Source of the DNA: Halichondria panicea
Lineage: Eukaryota > Porifera > Demospongiae > Suberitida > Halichondriidae
Assembly (NCBI RefSeq): GCF_963675165.1
Contig: NC_087377.1
Coordinates: 5,456,042-5,520,041, forward strand
Length of the DNA stretch: 64,000 nt
Direction of reading: 5' to 3'
Below are positions 45,964 through 58,037 of the stretch, piece by piece. The notes beneath the pieces were generated by a model. It ran no database searches, was not told where the DNA came from, and saw only the letters and a program-made list of their open reading frames with translations. The position numbers and the translations under genes were made by a program. Position 1 is the stretch's first letter. Every line of letters starts with the position of its first letter.

Positions 45964-47198
45964 ACTACAGTGCAACAACCAAAGAGAGTAGAACTTTTGT
46001 TTTTTTACGTTTTTGTGTATATCTTCTAAACTAAATGTGATTGTATCAATTTGAGTGCAGGTACTGAAAGTTCAACTATTGGCGCTTCCAGTGGACCACC
46101 ACCTGTTACATCATATGACATCATCATTCCAAAATGGCTGCTAGAATATGTGTACATTGGAAAATATGTTAGGCATGAAACTATCTTATATGTTTGAGTT
46201 AAGATCTGAAATTTGTTGTGCAAGTACTTCATTACCTTGCACATCTTTTGAGCTCCAGCGGAAGTGCAGGCTGTTAGTAGGTTCTGAGATACACAGAATT
46301 TTGTAAATATTTAGTAGCAAATGTGTTAGGCATTGATTTTTTGAGTTTGTGCTAGTTAAGGTCTGATTTTTGAGGAGCATGTACTGCAATAGTATACTTT
46401 TCATTTGTACTAACTTACAGGAGCTAGACAAGTCTCTTCTTTGCTAGAGCGGCCCTTCTTGTCAAAAATGGTGATTTTGCTCCATTTTGCTGCTCTTTGC
46501 CTGTTTGTGCTGACGTAAACAATGATATTCATTGATTTGTGACATCACAAATCATCTTGTCTTTATTTGCTACATCCAAGCTCATGTGATGTCTAACCTG
46601 GCAACTACACCCAGTTGATCAGTCATAATGTGTCACAGGGGCGTGGCAATTTACACTACGCAACAGAAACCGTGAAAATCAGCTAAAATTACCATTTTTG
46701 GCAAAAAGGGCCGCTCTAGCAAAGAAGAGACTGGTCTAGCTCTTGTAAGTTAGTACAAATGAAAAGTATACTATTGTAGTACATGCTCCTCAAAAATCAG
46801 ACCTTAACTAGCATAACTCAAAAAATCAATGCCTAACACATTTGCTACTAAATATTTACAAAATTCTGTGTATCTCAGAACCTACTAACAGCCTGCACTT
46901 CCGCTGGTGCTCAAAAGATGTGCAAGGTAATGAAGTACTTGCACAACAAATTTCAGATCTTAACTCAAACATATAAGATAGTTCCATGCCTAACATATTT
47001 TCCAATGTACACATATTCTAGCAGCCATTTTGGAATGATGATGTCATATGATGTAACAGGTGGTGGTCCACTGGAAGCGCCAATAGTTGAACTTTCAGTA
47101 CCTGCACTCAAATTGATCCAATCACATTTAGTTTAGAAGATATACACAAAAACGTGAAAAAACAAAAGTTCTACTCTCTTTGGTTGTTGCACTGTAGT
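45964..47198. repeat. Large foldback, arms of about 515 bases
   Basis: Left arm 45964-46480 and right arm 46683-47198 are near-identical inverted copies, from ACTACAGTGCAACAACC outward to GCTAGAGCGGCCCTT at the loop side; mismatches are sparse. The loop of about 200 bases is unique and GC-richer. Frames 46026-46244 and 46918-47136 are the same arm read twice and are not genes. Confidence 0.9.
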
Positions 47199-47199
47199 A

Positions 47200-48286
47200 C
47201 AGTAGAACCTCCATTATCCGGCCCTCCATTATCCGGAACCTCGATTATCCGGCTTGGCAGTTTTCTTGTTATCAGATCAGAAAATGGGCGTGTCCCTCAA
47301 ACGCGCATGCGCGTTGCAGCTGTTACCATGGAGACATGCCTGCTTATCTTCTGCGCATGCGCAGACAACCATGTGGCTAGACTCGCAAGCCACTCCCTTT
47401 TCTCTGATTGGACGGGGGCGGGAGAAAAGGGACTGGTGACTCTGGGCTACAGCTTGTGTAAATCAGGAATGCTATTAAATATTAATGTCACGTGCAAATT
47501 ATCCAATTTATTCTGATGCATCAAAAGCTAAAGACACACAGAAGACAAGTATACAGATCTATCTAGCCAGCCTTTTTTGATATTATAGATCCTTGTACCA
47601 GTGTCTGTTGTGCCACAACTTGTGGATTAGCATGGAACAGCTGATGAACGTAGAAATCTTGGCAGTCCTTCTTTGAACCGAGGAGTTCGAGTGGCAGCGA
47701 TTTAAGACAGCTTGTACAAGTCTGACTACTCTCAATTCAACTTCTGCCCTCTGCCATTATCTGTCTTGTATTGTACAGGTTATTAAAAGCTTTAGGCAAC
47801 CAATGACTTTCGGCTGCCAGTTCTCATCACGTAAAACTAAAACAAGCTAATCTCTGCTGGTACATGGTGTGATGACTATATCCTAGCTGAATGCCTGATG
47901 TCTTTATTACTCCATCATCTTCTCTTTTCTAGCACTAGCATCATATCCATTCTCAAACTGTAACTAAGAAGCCCGCGATCACTTTTGCAGGGTACGCAAT
48001 TCTACTTAACCTCACGCAATTTTTGGATCACGTGGAAAAATCAATGAATAATCTCTACCCAAATTCTGATAGAGACACAAAATGTAGCCCAGAGTCACCA
48101 GTCCCTTTTCTCCCGCCCCCGTCCAATCAGAGAAAAGGGAGTGGCTTGCGAGTCTACCATGTGGCACTGCTGTTTATCAATAAAGTGGGTGGATCAAGGC
48201 GTGGTTTATCTATTCGATTATCCGGCATATTCACTTATCCGGCCTGCTTCTGGAACCAAGGTGTCCGGATAATCGAGGTTCTATTG
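47200..48286. mobile_element. Pogo/Tigger-like non-autonomous element, 1,087 bases
   Basis: Begins CAGTAGAACCTCCATTATCC and ends GGATAATCGAGGTTCTATTG between TA dinucleotides. The terminus motif is repeated two more times at the left (CTCCATTATCCGGAACC, CTCGATTATCCGG), and inner inverted copies (CAAGCCACTCCCTTTTCTCT) lie at 47388 and 48128. It has no transposase. It abuts the foldback directly, sharing the TA. Confidence 0.85.
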
Positions 48287-48360
48287 TAGCTGGACTGGTT
48301 GCAAGATAAATCTAGTTTCTAAACTAGTTTCGCAAGCTTTTGCAGACCATATATGGATAC

Positions 48361-49216
48361 AGGATGCAACAAATTAGTTGTGACACATGCACGAGTGCCA
48401 CATGGGATATATTGGCTCAGTAGTGACGTAGGCCCGAGGGCCGCATGCATGTGTCACAACTATAACGTACCGTACCCTCACGAAAATAAGCCCATCTTGA
48501 ATAAACGCCCATCCCCTCTTTTTTGCTTCGAAGTTCTTGCACAAGGGTATTTTCACTCGATAAGCCCACCCAGAATGAAAAGTTGAGCATGCGCAGTAGC
48601 TGAATGCCACATGTTCACTATTAATTTTAGTGAAGAAAGGAAGTTTTAGGTAGTAACTAGTAAGACTATACTCCTTGCTGGACCAAGATCAGACATATAA
48701 CTTTTTCTGTATGGATCTGTTTGCCCTTGAAGATGTATATGCAGGGAACAAGTAGTCCTTATATAATTATATGAAAAGAAACACGAAGTCCAAGAAAGTT
48801 ATCACACAGGCCATTTTTGCAGGTTACCTTGCCTGGTTTTCTGAAACAAAGTACCTGATAGCTGCTCTGTAGGAGTATGACCTAGCATCCTTTGGGAAGT
48901 TTCTGCTACATCGACATCGACACAAGTGACAAGCAACGAATAGAGTCAGAGTCCACTTCTTTTTAATCATGTTCATTCTCGCTTTTTAATCATACTCATG
49001 CATTAGTCACGCAGTAGTTTTTAACTTACATTGTTGTTGTCAATGAAATGTTCATAAACTAAAGAATTGTCATAGAGCAAAGTGTAAACTCGATTTGAGG
49101 CCGCGCGGGTGGGCGTATATTCGAATGAAAACTCGCCGTTCGCGATTAAAACACCCAGTCCCCTAATAAGCCTAAACTTCTTGCAGAAAAAGGTGGGCGT
49201 ATTTTCGCGAGAGTAC
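48361..49216. repeat. Two further MITEs back to back
   Basis: 48361-48470 is a foldback built on AGTTGTGACACATG, related to 39338-39423. 48472-49216 has inverted ends GTACCCTCACGAAAATAAGC and GGGCGTATTTTCGCGAGAGT with CGCCCA motifs inside. No coding frame. Confidence 0.6.
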
Positions 49217-49310
49217 AGTATTATTTATTCTGTATGAAAAGCTATCATCAGGTCTAAAAGCTGCTAGTAGTTTAGTAACTTTGTGTTCTTTCTTAATTAT
49301 GTTATAGTTA

Positions 49311-49424
49311 TTGACTGGTTGACTAGTAATTATGGCTTATAACCAACCAATGCCGAGGGCGCAGCCCGAGGCTGAGGTTGGTTATAAACCATAATTACTA
49401 GGCAACCAGTCAACAACTGATTTA
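49311..49424. repeat. Palindromic MITE, 114 bases
   Basis: GACTGGTTGACTAGTAATTA with TTATAACCAACC on the left mirrors GGTTGGTTATAA with TAATTACTAGGCAACCAGTC on the right. The loop (GCCGAGGGCGCAGCCCGAGGC) is itself GC-rich and partly self-complementary. Confidence 0.8.
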
Positions 49425-49877
49425 TTTACTGCAAAAACAGCAAAACAGTCATTTGAACATCAATGGAGACAGTCAAACTTGCTCTCACAGCCACTTGTGC
49501 CTCAGAATATGCAGTTAGAACAGTTACAGCTGTCAAATATGAGAGCTAGCTAGCTAGCTACTTCTAATTCTCCAAACAGCTAGGTTCTACTGGAAGCTAG
49601 CTAGCTATAAACTTTGACCAGCCCGCCCACCACCAATATTCAGCAGCTGCCGTTTTCAATTTGTATTGCACGAGTCTACCAACACTGCTCTACCTCTGAT
49701 CTGAGCCACAGCTTGACTAGAAACACAGAGCAAGGATTGAACTGCAGTGTTTCAAGCCTCATGAACATGTAATAAGTAGCTTAGACTGCTAGCTAGCTCA
49801 GGTCAATATGACAATAGCACAGAACATAGTCTACAAACCTTTTTGCTTGCTGTATTGCTATTTTACTGTGTACACAG

Positions 49878-50105
49878 CCAAAAATCCACTGGTCCGTTTC
49901 AGGCCGTTAGTTGAAAACGGGCCGTTACGGGCCCGTGAACGGCCTGTATACAGGATGTAGCCCACCCACGTCCTGTGTGCAGGACGTTCTCACAGGCTGT
50001 AAACAGGACGTTAGCCCACGTCCTGTTTACAGCCCGTGGATACGGGCCTGTATCAGGGCGTAGCAACCACGTCCTGTATACAGGCTGTTGACAGCTTATG
50101 CGCAT
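49878..50105. repeat. GC-rich repeat of CCTGTATACAGG and GTCCTG words
   Basis: Multiple direct and inverted copies of ACGTCCTG, CCTGTATACAGG, CTGTAAACAGGACG and ACGGGCC, all within 230 bases and standing out from the AT-rich flanks. Non-coding. Confidence 0.6.
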
Positions 50106-50384
50106 GCGCTAGCTTGAGGCAGGGATGACGTCACCTGACTACAAAAAGAGAATGAGACAAAGCTCTGAAAGATGAGAAAAAATCATGCTGCTTGTCACAA
50201 GAGGAGCTGCTGGTCCAAAAAGACAGCTTATATTATCTTGTTCTTGTCTTCTTTGTCTTTGAATTGTGACCTTTGAAGCATGATACTAGCTTATTAAATT
50301 GTGCATAGTATATAGATATATGTTCACTTAAATTCGCCAGGGTAAAACTGTGAACTTATGTAGTACCAATTATATTATATATAT

Positions 50385-50704
50385 ATATCGGGTTTCGTAT
50401 GCGAGTCTCTTTTGATTGCAAATTACGAGTTTTTACATAGATTGCAAACGAAAGACACGCAAAGAGTGAACATGGCGCATGCATTTCGCAATCAAAGAAA
50501 GTTTCGCGATCTCCCAACAAGAGCTTTGCATGTAAAATATGAGTTTCTCCCAGTTTTACTTACCGCAGTAACTGCTCTGCCTGAATTTTGTACCTCACAA
50601 AAATTCCAACTATATCTACTGTAGTTAGAAACGCATTTGGGCTTGTACATATACACTTTATCATTCACAAATGATTATAACTACACAGTCGAAACCCGAT
50701 ATAA
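50385..50704. repeat. MITE with TATATCGGGTTTCG termini
   Basis: Left TATATCGGGTTTCG and right CGAAACCCGATATA are inverted copies. The frame 50412-50624 inside it is not recognised. Confidence 0.65.
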
Positions 50705-51819
50705 TGAATGTTACAAGCTGCGCTGCGCTAATGCCTCTTGTCATGTTTTGCTTTGCTCATGCAGGAGCTTAATGGAACAGAAGTCTATATCATGGCTTTG
50801 AAGTACACATCTGATGACTACCGTATATGTTTTGCATTTCCTGTCTTTAAAGAAAGGGGTGGATCTGCAAAGAGGTTGGAGTGCACAATTAGCTGCTTCT
50901 AGCTGACATTTACAGCTCTTTTTTGTAGCTAACAAGCAGCTAGACTTTAATGCTATAGGGCTCATGGAAAATAATTTATGGATGATGCTACGAAAGATTC
51001 TGAAGAGACAGCAACAGTCTTCACTGTGAAGTAAAACTATAGCTTTAGTCTCCAAATCCACAATCTAAGAGAATGTGGCTAGAAGCCTCCTATAATTATA
51101 TAGAAGCTTTTAGACTAGCTGACCACATCCGCAAGAGACAGGTCTGGTCAAGTGCCTATCAACGAGTTGTTTTCGTTACCTGAATCTAGTATGACCAATC
51201 ACATTGCTGAAGCAATGCCCACGTATTTTATTGTAGTTTGGTTGGAGCTATGTTGTTCAACCACACAACCCACACGATGTTGTCACACAACTAATTAAAA
51301 TTCTACTAGAAAATATTGACTCACTTTCATTAGTGTGTTGAATTGTACCCTATACATTAATTAAAAAGCAAAAATAAATCATATTGGTCTTCATATGAAC
51401 GCAGCTGCATGAGCTAGAACACACCAAACAGGTTGAATAATTATTACAGCATGATAGTCACATGCATGCAGATGTTATATTATTATTACTATTTGGGATT
51501 TACCTTAAGTTCTTTTCTCTCTCCGCCTGTAACATATAATTATAGGATTATATGCATGTATCGTGAGCAATTAGTTACCGCCTCGAGGCATATAGCCACA
51601 CGAGAAATACGGTAAAGTTGACTGTTGGCCAGTCCCACATGCGCAAGGGAATTAGGAACTGGTCAACTGCCTATCATCGATTTGTTAACGTGTGCTGCAA
51701 GCTGTACCGTACCGTATCCCTCGTGTAGCTACGCCTCAAGGCATAATTATTACGATAGCTGCAACAAAGCATATAATTATATCATGTATACGTATCTCTT
51801 GGATGTAATTTTCATGCAG
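50705..51819. other. Intergenic stretch with no recognised gene
   Basis: 51120-51180, 51630-51700 and 53130-53205 share a loosely related repeat (GGTCAAGTGCCTATCAACGA and variants). 51573-51735 has CGCCTCGAGGCAT / CGCCTCAAGGCAT ends near CGTATCCCTCGTG, probably a decayed MITE. No coding signal is seen. Confidence 0.4.
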
Positions 51820-52390
51820 CCCATCAAATGTATCCAAGCATAAAAGAGTTAGAAGCAGATTCTATGAAGATGGAATCACAATTCTCCATGCTTGTGTCAG
51901 ACCTGTGTCGATCACTTCAAGTTCGACGAATTCCAAAAGATTCTTTAATTGCTAGTTTGATGAGGTTTAATTGTCTAAAGAAGGTGTTTGGAAGAAAAAA
52001 AAAAAAATCAGAGTGTTTTCAGAGCTCAACGAAGGAAATTGGAGGACTGCTCAACTAGTGAAAATGTTTGGCAAATTATTGGAGACTATTTCTCCTTCTT
52101 TAGGTATGACATGATTGAGCAGATTACACACAGCTTAGGATCAGACGAGGACAAGGACAAAATGAAAATGTACAAGATAAACTTTATTGAATATGCTAGA
52201 CGTCGACTAGTAAAATCTAACGGGGAAGTACCGTTTCTACAGTTTCTGTTGGATAGTTCATACGACGATTGTGAACTCAGTCATCTGAAACTGCTCGAAT
52301 GGAATCTACAATCAATTTTAAACTTGGATGATGAGGTTGTTTTAAAAGTACAGGGCCAATCAAGTGAAAGGGATTTTACGGCCAGTTCAG
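51820..52390 (+). CDS. Conserved helical protein exon, frameshifted at an A-run
   Basis: After the acceptor at 51818-51819 the frame reads MYPSIKELEADSMKMESQFS, then LVSDLCRSLQVRRIPKDSLI and NCLKKVFG. At an uninterrupted run of 13 A residues (51996-52008) the frame must change to continue as SVFRAQRRKLEDCSTSENVW, IIGDYFSFFRYDMIEQIT and FIEYARRRLVKSNGEV. Both halves look like one all-helical protein, and the YPSIKEL...FRYDMIEQI pattern recalls proteins I associate with sponge and cnidarian death-domain families, but I cannot name the domain. The exon ends at a good donor (TTCAG|GTGAGA, 52390). Upstream and downstream exons were not found. The run length suggests a sequencing or assembly slip, a recent mutation, or slippage. 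Confidence 0.55.
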
Positions 52391-53338
52391 GTGAGAAAGT
52401 TGATACTGTTGGTATGATTTGAACCAAAATAATAAGCTTCTAGTCTCGGTTTGGGTGCATGGAAGAAGTGAATGAATTTTGCCCCTACATCTGTGCACGA
52501 AAACAACTACAATGTCATGCATGTGTATAACCCGCGATTTTCTTCAGATTTGCGATAATTATAGGTTTCTGAATTATGTATACATGTAGTTCGACTTACC
52601 TCAGAAATTCGACACTTGTGCTATAGGCCGCAGCAGGAGCTCCTGGCCGCAGTAATGTTAAATACTTTACCATTATACTTATGTAGATTGTGGCTGCATG
52701 TGACATGCCATTAGCTTTATTACTATTATTTTTTGTAGATCTATGTAATACCATGCACATGCAGTCAGTCCATTAATGTCTTTTGGCAGTTGATACATCG
52801 AATCAAATTACAATAGCTAGCTGGTAGCTGTATACTAAAGCCATAATATCTAGACTGAAAGGGTGGTTCCGTGGCATCCTGGGATCTCCCCCTGGATCTG
52901 CCACTGCATACATGCACCTATATATAATCTCCCCTATATATATAGGAGTCATTCCCAATGTAGCTGACTCATATACTGCATGGAACCTCCGTATAAACCC
53001 TCACATGCACCAAAGAACAATTAACCTCTCCATGAAAGGGCATTACAGCTATGGCCTATATGGCACACACGAGCGGACCTTCTTGATGCGGAACAGCAGG
53101 CAAGCTACGTGCTCCCATCTTATATAGACTCGCTGGCCAGTCCCATGCATGCACATGCATTCGCAAGAGAAGGGACTATAACTGCCTATTAACAACTTGT
53201 CCTATGTTTAATACAGTAGTGGATAAACTGACTCAGGGTTTCATCTAGGATTAAAAGTTTGGGGGAACCTCCTTCCCCACAAAATGTTTGTAGAATAATG
53301 ACATCATCACATTAATACTGTCTATGATGCACTAGCAG
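52391..53338. other. Downstream flank with no recognised exon
   Basis: AT-rich. 53230-53280 carries GGGTTTCATCTAGGATTAAA with a following G-run, a fragment also present at 27127-27165. No continuation of the preceding gene could be placed. Confidence 0.4.
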
Positions 53339-54172
53339 AGGAGGTACGACATGTAGGAGCAATTACATGTAAAATTGGAAATTAATTGGAAATTTTTGCT
53401 GAGTCAGCAAATACGTTCAGATACAGAAAACTCAGCGTTTGCAGAGTCCTATGGCTAATAAAAACAACAGGCAGCAATTGCAAGATCACTTCTATATATG
53501 TAGCTAGCTTGTTAGTTCTCAGGTATAAGGTCACTGTATTGTATATTCGCTGACTCGACATGTAGGGCAATTACTATTACATAACAATCACGTGCTACGA
53601 ATATTGTCATGTCAGCAAAATATGTGTAGCTACGTTGATGCTCAATACAGTGACCTTATACCTGAGAACTAACAGGCTAGCTACATAGAAGTGATCTTGC
53701 AATTGCTGCCTGTTGTTTTTATTAGCCATAGGACTCTGCAAACGCTGAGTTTTCTGTATCTGAACGTATTTGCTGACTCAGCAAAAATTGTCAATTAATT
53801 TCCAATTACCATACTTATTCGATTTAAAGCGACACTTTTAAATAATTATGAAGCCAGAGGTCGTTTCTTTTGGAGGTTGAAAAATTATGTTGAAGTCCTG
53901 GTGTCGCATATTTAGAGGGTCGCATCTAATTGGAGGTTATTCTACTGTCCTCGATTATAGGCCGCTTAAATTACATTGTTTTTTGCGGCCTGGAATCGAG
54001 GCTGCGGTTTGACCTCTATTTAGGATGCGACATAAAAAAATAATTGTGAACGCTGCAGTCGCTATTTTAGAGGTCAGAAAATTGGAAAAGATCGAGTGTC
54101 GCATATTTGGAGGGTCGCTTTAAATCGAATAAGTACGGTACATCTAATTGCTCCTACATGTCGTACCTCCTC
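53339..54172. repeat. Foldback with nested MITEs
   Basis: Outer arms 53339-53580 and 53630-53810 plus 54138-54172 are inverted copies: GAGGAGGTACGACATGTAGG and its complement at the ends, CTCAGGTATAAGGTCACTGT near the middle. The right arm is interrupted at 53812-54137 by an element with TATTCGATTTAAAGCGACAC ends, and that in turn by a small piece ending GCGGCCTGGAATCGAGGC (53947-54003). Three layers of insertion are readable. Confidence 0.8.
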
Positions 54173-55575
54173 TGATGCACTAGCATGTAATAAGGGGTGT
54201 GACCAACAAATGTGGGAGTGGCCAAACATTTTGGGTTGTAGCAGCATTCTAGTGCAGACAGTACAGACGACCCTTGGGCTATTTTTATGCTTGCACAGCG
54301 AGGTATACCGTCATCTGTCTGTCTGTCTGTGAAGACTGCTACAGCTGCTCAAGGATCAATCAAGTGCAAGTTTCTATAGGCTTCTAGTCATGTTTTCTTA
54401 GATTTTATTTGTGGATTTGCAAAATAATACTTGGTTCTCGAGTTATGCCTAGTTTCGCTACTCTACTTAGTATTTAGCTCTGCACTAGAATGCTAGCTAT
54501 TGGTATTGGTAGCTGCATAGTTTCAGACCCAAAATTTACCTCTGGGATGAAACGGCTGGCTTGCAAGACTAAGATCTGCAAGGCGTTGCTGCATTGGACA
54601 TGGTGCTTGGGGGGGATCAGCAAGTATATAGCAGTAAGAATTTTGGCATTGATCATTTTTAACAACAATCATGGTCGATGTGAGTAATATTTTCGTGGTT
54701 GGAGCTTGCACTGCAGGTAAAGATAGGCAAGGTCGATTCATTCGCGGGTAAAATGTTCGTGGTCAGACCTTCAACCACGAAAACCACGAATATTTTGCCC
54801 CACAAAAACTGTATTAAAACGAAAGAAAAACAATTTTGGCACAAACGGCGCCCCATAATGTGGGAGGACAGTTATTGAGGTTTTCTCTCGCCCACGCTCA
54901 TTAAAATTGTTCTACGTCAGTAGGGGATCACGCGACTTAGCAAGGCAGGCTCTCCTTTTCTTTGTCGCTTTGTTCCTCCAATTTCCTCTTTTAATTCTTA
55001 CAAAGAACAGAAAAAGGAGGGCCTGCGAAGGAGGCTAACTATACGTACCTATAGATCTCTCCTGTGCAGCAATTTATACCCTATATAGCCGGGTTTGAAA
55101 AATTCAATAAAAAGTCAAAGTTGGCAATTCAATCCTGGATCTCTCAAGCTGGTTCCTCTGGGGCACGATATAGCTCAACCAATTTTTGTTGTGATTATAC
55201 CTCGAGGCGCAGCCGCACAAGGGATAAGGTAAAACTGGCTGTGTGTACGTACGTGTGTGTGCGTGTCTGTCTGTCTGTGTGTCTGTTCCAGCTGTAACTG
55301 CTCAACGGTTGTAGTGCAACGAAAACTAACAGCTTCTATACGCTTCTAGCCACGTTCTCTTGGATTTTGATTAGTGGATTAGCAAGCTAAAGCTTCTTTC
55401 TCGAGTTATGGCTAGTTTGACTCACATTGAAGGCTGTTGCAGTCTCTTCAGAATCTTTCGTAGCATTATCTGTTCGCACAAAGTTTTTATTCAACTTATA
55501 AGTTAGTCTTGCACTAAAGTGCTAGCTTTTTGTTAGCTACAAGAGTCAGAAAAGTGCTGTAAAACTAGTACATAT
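54173..55575. other. Repeat debris
   Basis: 54330-54475 and 55289-55490 are copies of the repeat at 39830-39999. 54690-54815 is half of a CCGTATAGCGGGTA-type MITE. (GT)n and (GTCT)n tracts lie at 55240-55285. No gene recognised. Confidence 0.5.
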
Positions 55576-55895
55576 ACTAGTTGGGCGGAGCCCACCGTCC
55601 CTGACGGGAGGTAGGGTTTCAAGCCTATGTCAGGATTTGTCTTTGCTGCAACTATAGTTGCAGCCCAATCAGATTGCAGCATTTCTACTGCGGTCTGTGT
55701 CACGTCTGGTTGCGCAACCTCAAGCAAGATAAAATGGTTAACACCCACTTTAGAATAATTATATTCATAGAATAAAATGATTATTCATAGCTGCTTATCA
55801 GCGTGTTACATAATTCAGCAAGACAAATCCTGACATAGGCTTGAAACCCGACCTCCCGTCAGGGACGGTCGGGCTCCGCCCAACTATACATATAC
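55576..55895. repeat. TIR element with AGTTGGGCGGAGCCC termini
   Basis: Inverted arms of about 65 bases: AGTTGGGCGGAGCCCACCGT and GGGTTTCAAGCCTATGTCAG on the left, their complements on the right. Related to 18090-18600. Confidence 0.75.
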
Positions 55896-56225
55896 CGTAG
55901 TATAGTAGCCATTAATTTTGTGAACTTGACCTCTTGCAGACACACCCCTTATTTCTGTGTATGTAATGCGCATGCACGCTCACCCCCACGTGTTAAGAAA
56001 CAGATCAGATCCTCCTGGCAGAATCTTTTTCTTGCCAGAGAGCCGGCTAACTAGATATAACAATAATTATGCATGTACACAAGTTTTTTTAGGATATACA
56101 CTGAACTCCAGATCCTGGAAGAATCAATTTTCTTCTTTCTTGAGGCCACAACTACAATGATACCATAATAATAATTATAGATGAATGTAAACAAGTCTTT
56201 TCTTTTAGCACATTAAGTACTGTAC

Positions 56226-57000
56226 ATGGGTCAAAACAGCCCAACCTGCCCACCTAGAATCAACCATTCAGACGGAATCCTGCCCACCCCAAGTTCACCC
56301 AGTTGTTTTCGAACGCTAGCTCCATCCGCTCTGCTGCCCTTTGCACAACCGGGGCTACCGGCCCCTCAGGAATCGATGCACACAGCTGGAGGAGACTCTG
56401 TACGTCTTTCAAATCCGCCTCACAAGACCTATGCAACTCTCTGGCGCTCCTTGCGAGAAGACTGAGTACAGAGTTTGTGGACCCAAATGGCCTGACCGCT
56501 CTGATGGCTTGTAGACTTATTGCCCTGGACAAATGCCCCGGAGTCCGACCGATTGGCATCTGTGAGACAGCTAGGAGGATTATCGCAAAAGCGATACTAT
56601 TCATCACCAAGAACGACCTTCAGGACGTGACTGGCTCCCTACAACTCTGTGGTGGTCAAACTGCCGGTATAGAAGCTGCAGTGCATGCCGTCAGATCAAC
56701 CTTTCAAGATGAAAACACAGAAGGAGTACTCCTGGTGGATGCCAGTGCCTTCAATTAATGCGCTAAACAGAAGAGCAGCACTTCATAACATCCAATACCT
56801 ATGCCCAAGTCTGGCCACCATCATGATCAACACTTATAGAGGTGCCGCTGAACTATTTGTGGATGGTCAAGCATTGTACAGAGGAAGGCACTACCCAGGG
56901 CGACCCTCTTGCAATGCCACTCTACGCCCTTGCAACAGTCCTGCAAATTCCTGCGCATGTAGGGCCACTAAACACTGTAAACAGGAACGTCAATAAACAG
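56226..57000 (+). pseudogene. Reverse-transcriptase fragment of unassigned retroelement
   Basis: Frame 56303-56758 reads CPGVRPIGICETARRIIAKA and later [12 protein letters not shown]; a one-base change moves to [17 protein letters not shown], and another to [19 protein letters not shown]. These correspond to reverse-transcriptase blocks 2 to 4 (fingers, the D-A-x-x-AF box, the QGDPL box). Relative to the expected DASNAF one residue is missing. The YxDD region is absent, so it is truncated and dead. It differs clearly from the CR1-like elements at 37500 and 61690. I cannot assign the clade. Confidence 0.65.
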
Positions 57001-57611
57001 AAACAACCGGAAATGAAGCCAATAAATGGGCATGGCTATTGCGAATTATTGAACTGGGGAATGGAGCTGCGACATGGAGGCATGGAGTCTAGAGAGTGAT
57101 ATTGTAGTGTAGCTGTATACTAGCTATATTATATACAAAAAAAGGTAGCTAGAAATCAAATGAATCTTATTGTTTCTTTAATTTAATTCACTAACACTGG
57201 TACGTCTAGTTTGTTTTGGGGAGAAAGATGCTCCTCTATGACATAATAAGTCATCTGGGTGCCTGGTTGAGTTGCACAGCCTGTATCTTGGCACAAAACT
57301 AATCAAATTCGTGACCTTACGCCCCACGTATTAAATAATTGTACAAAGCGTCAAGCGCATGCGTAATGATTATCCAAATGCGTTGAGCAACGGTCTTGGC
57401 AAATTAATAAAACTGTGACAAGAACTCTTCGTTGCCGATGATAAAACTGTTTTCAATAGGAGATGTGAATGTGAGAGGTGGAGGCGGCGTAAGATGATCC
57501 GTTTCCATTTCCATTTTCATTTGAGCATTAAAACCTCCAACAGTTGCAATATGCGAAACGAGCTCGGAATACAATAATTTTTTGAACTTAGACGAGGAGA
57601 GCTCAGATAGT

Positions 57612-57735
57612 CAAGAAGGGCGGCTGATTCATGAGACTAGCATGTGACATGTTCCTGCTCTAAGCCTCATTCAATTAGTGACCTTAGTTAGCTAAGGTCA
57701 AGTACTTCCAGCCTCCTCTGGACCAAGCTCAGTTC
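57612..57735. repeat. Fragment of the 5194-6025 element
   Basis: Matches one arm (AAGGGCGGCTGATTCATGAG ... CAGCCTCCTCTGG) with divergence; the other arm is missing. Confidence 0.65.
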
Positions 57736-57831
57736 GTCCAGCTGGTTTACATGGCTTTCATTAATTCTGTGAGAGTGTTTAACACGTGGTTCGACTCATT
57801 TGAACTTCTTTGAACTATTCCTACTTACATA

Positions 57832-58037
57832 CCGTATAGCAGGTAAGTTTCGTGGGGTAAAAAATTCGTTCAACTCGAGAAACGGTAGTTTTCGTGAGTA
57901 AAAAATTTCGTTTAGTCTCGTGGCTGCACGGCATTCCTACGTTCAGATAAGCCATGCCTACGATAAAATTTCGTGGAGGTCAGCCTGCCCACGAAAATAA
58001 CGAATATTTTACCCCACGAAAATTACCCGCTATACGG
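57832..58037. repeat. MITE with CCGTATAGC termini
   Basis: Ends CCGTATAGCAGGTAAGTTTC and GAAAATTACCCGCTATACGG between TA dinucleotides; full-length relative of 24808-25017. Confidence 0.8.

Noticed and set aside
46026-47136. Two small genes encoding nearly the same 72-residue protein
   Set aside because: They are the two arms of one foldback read in opposite directions.
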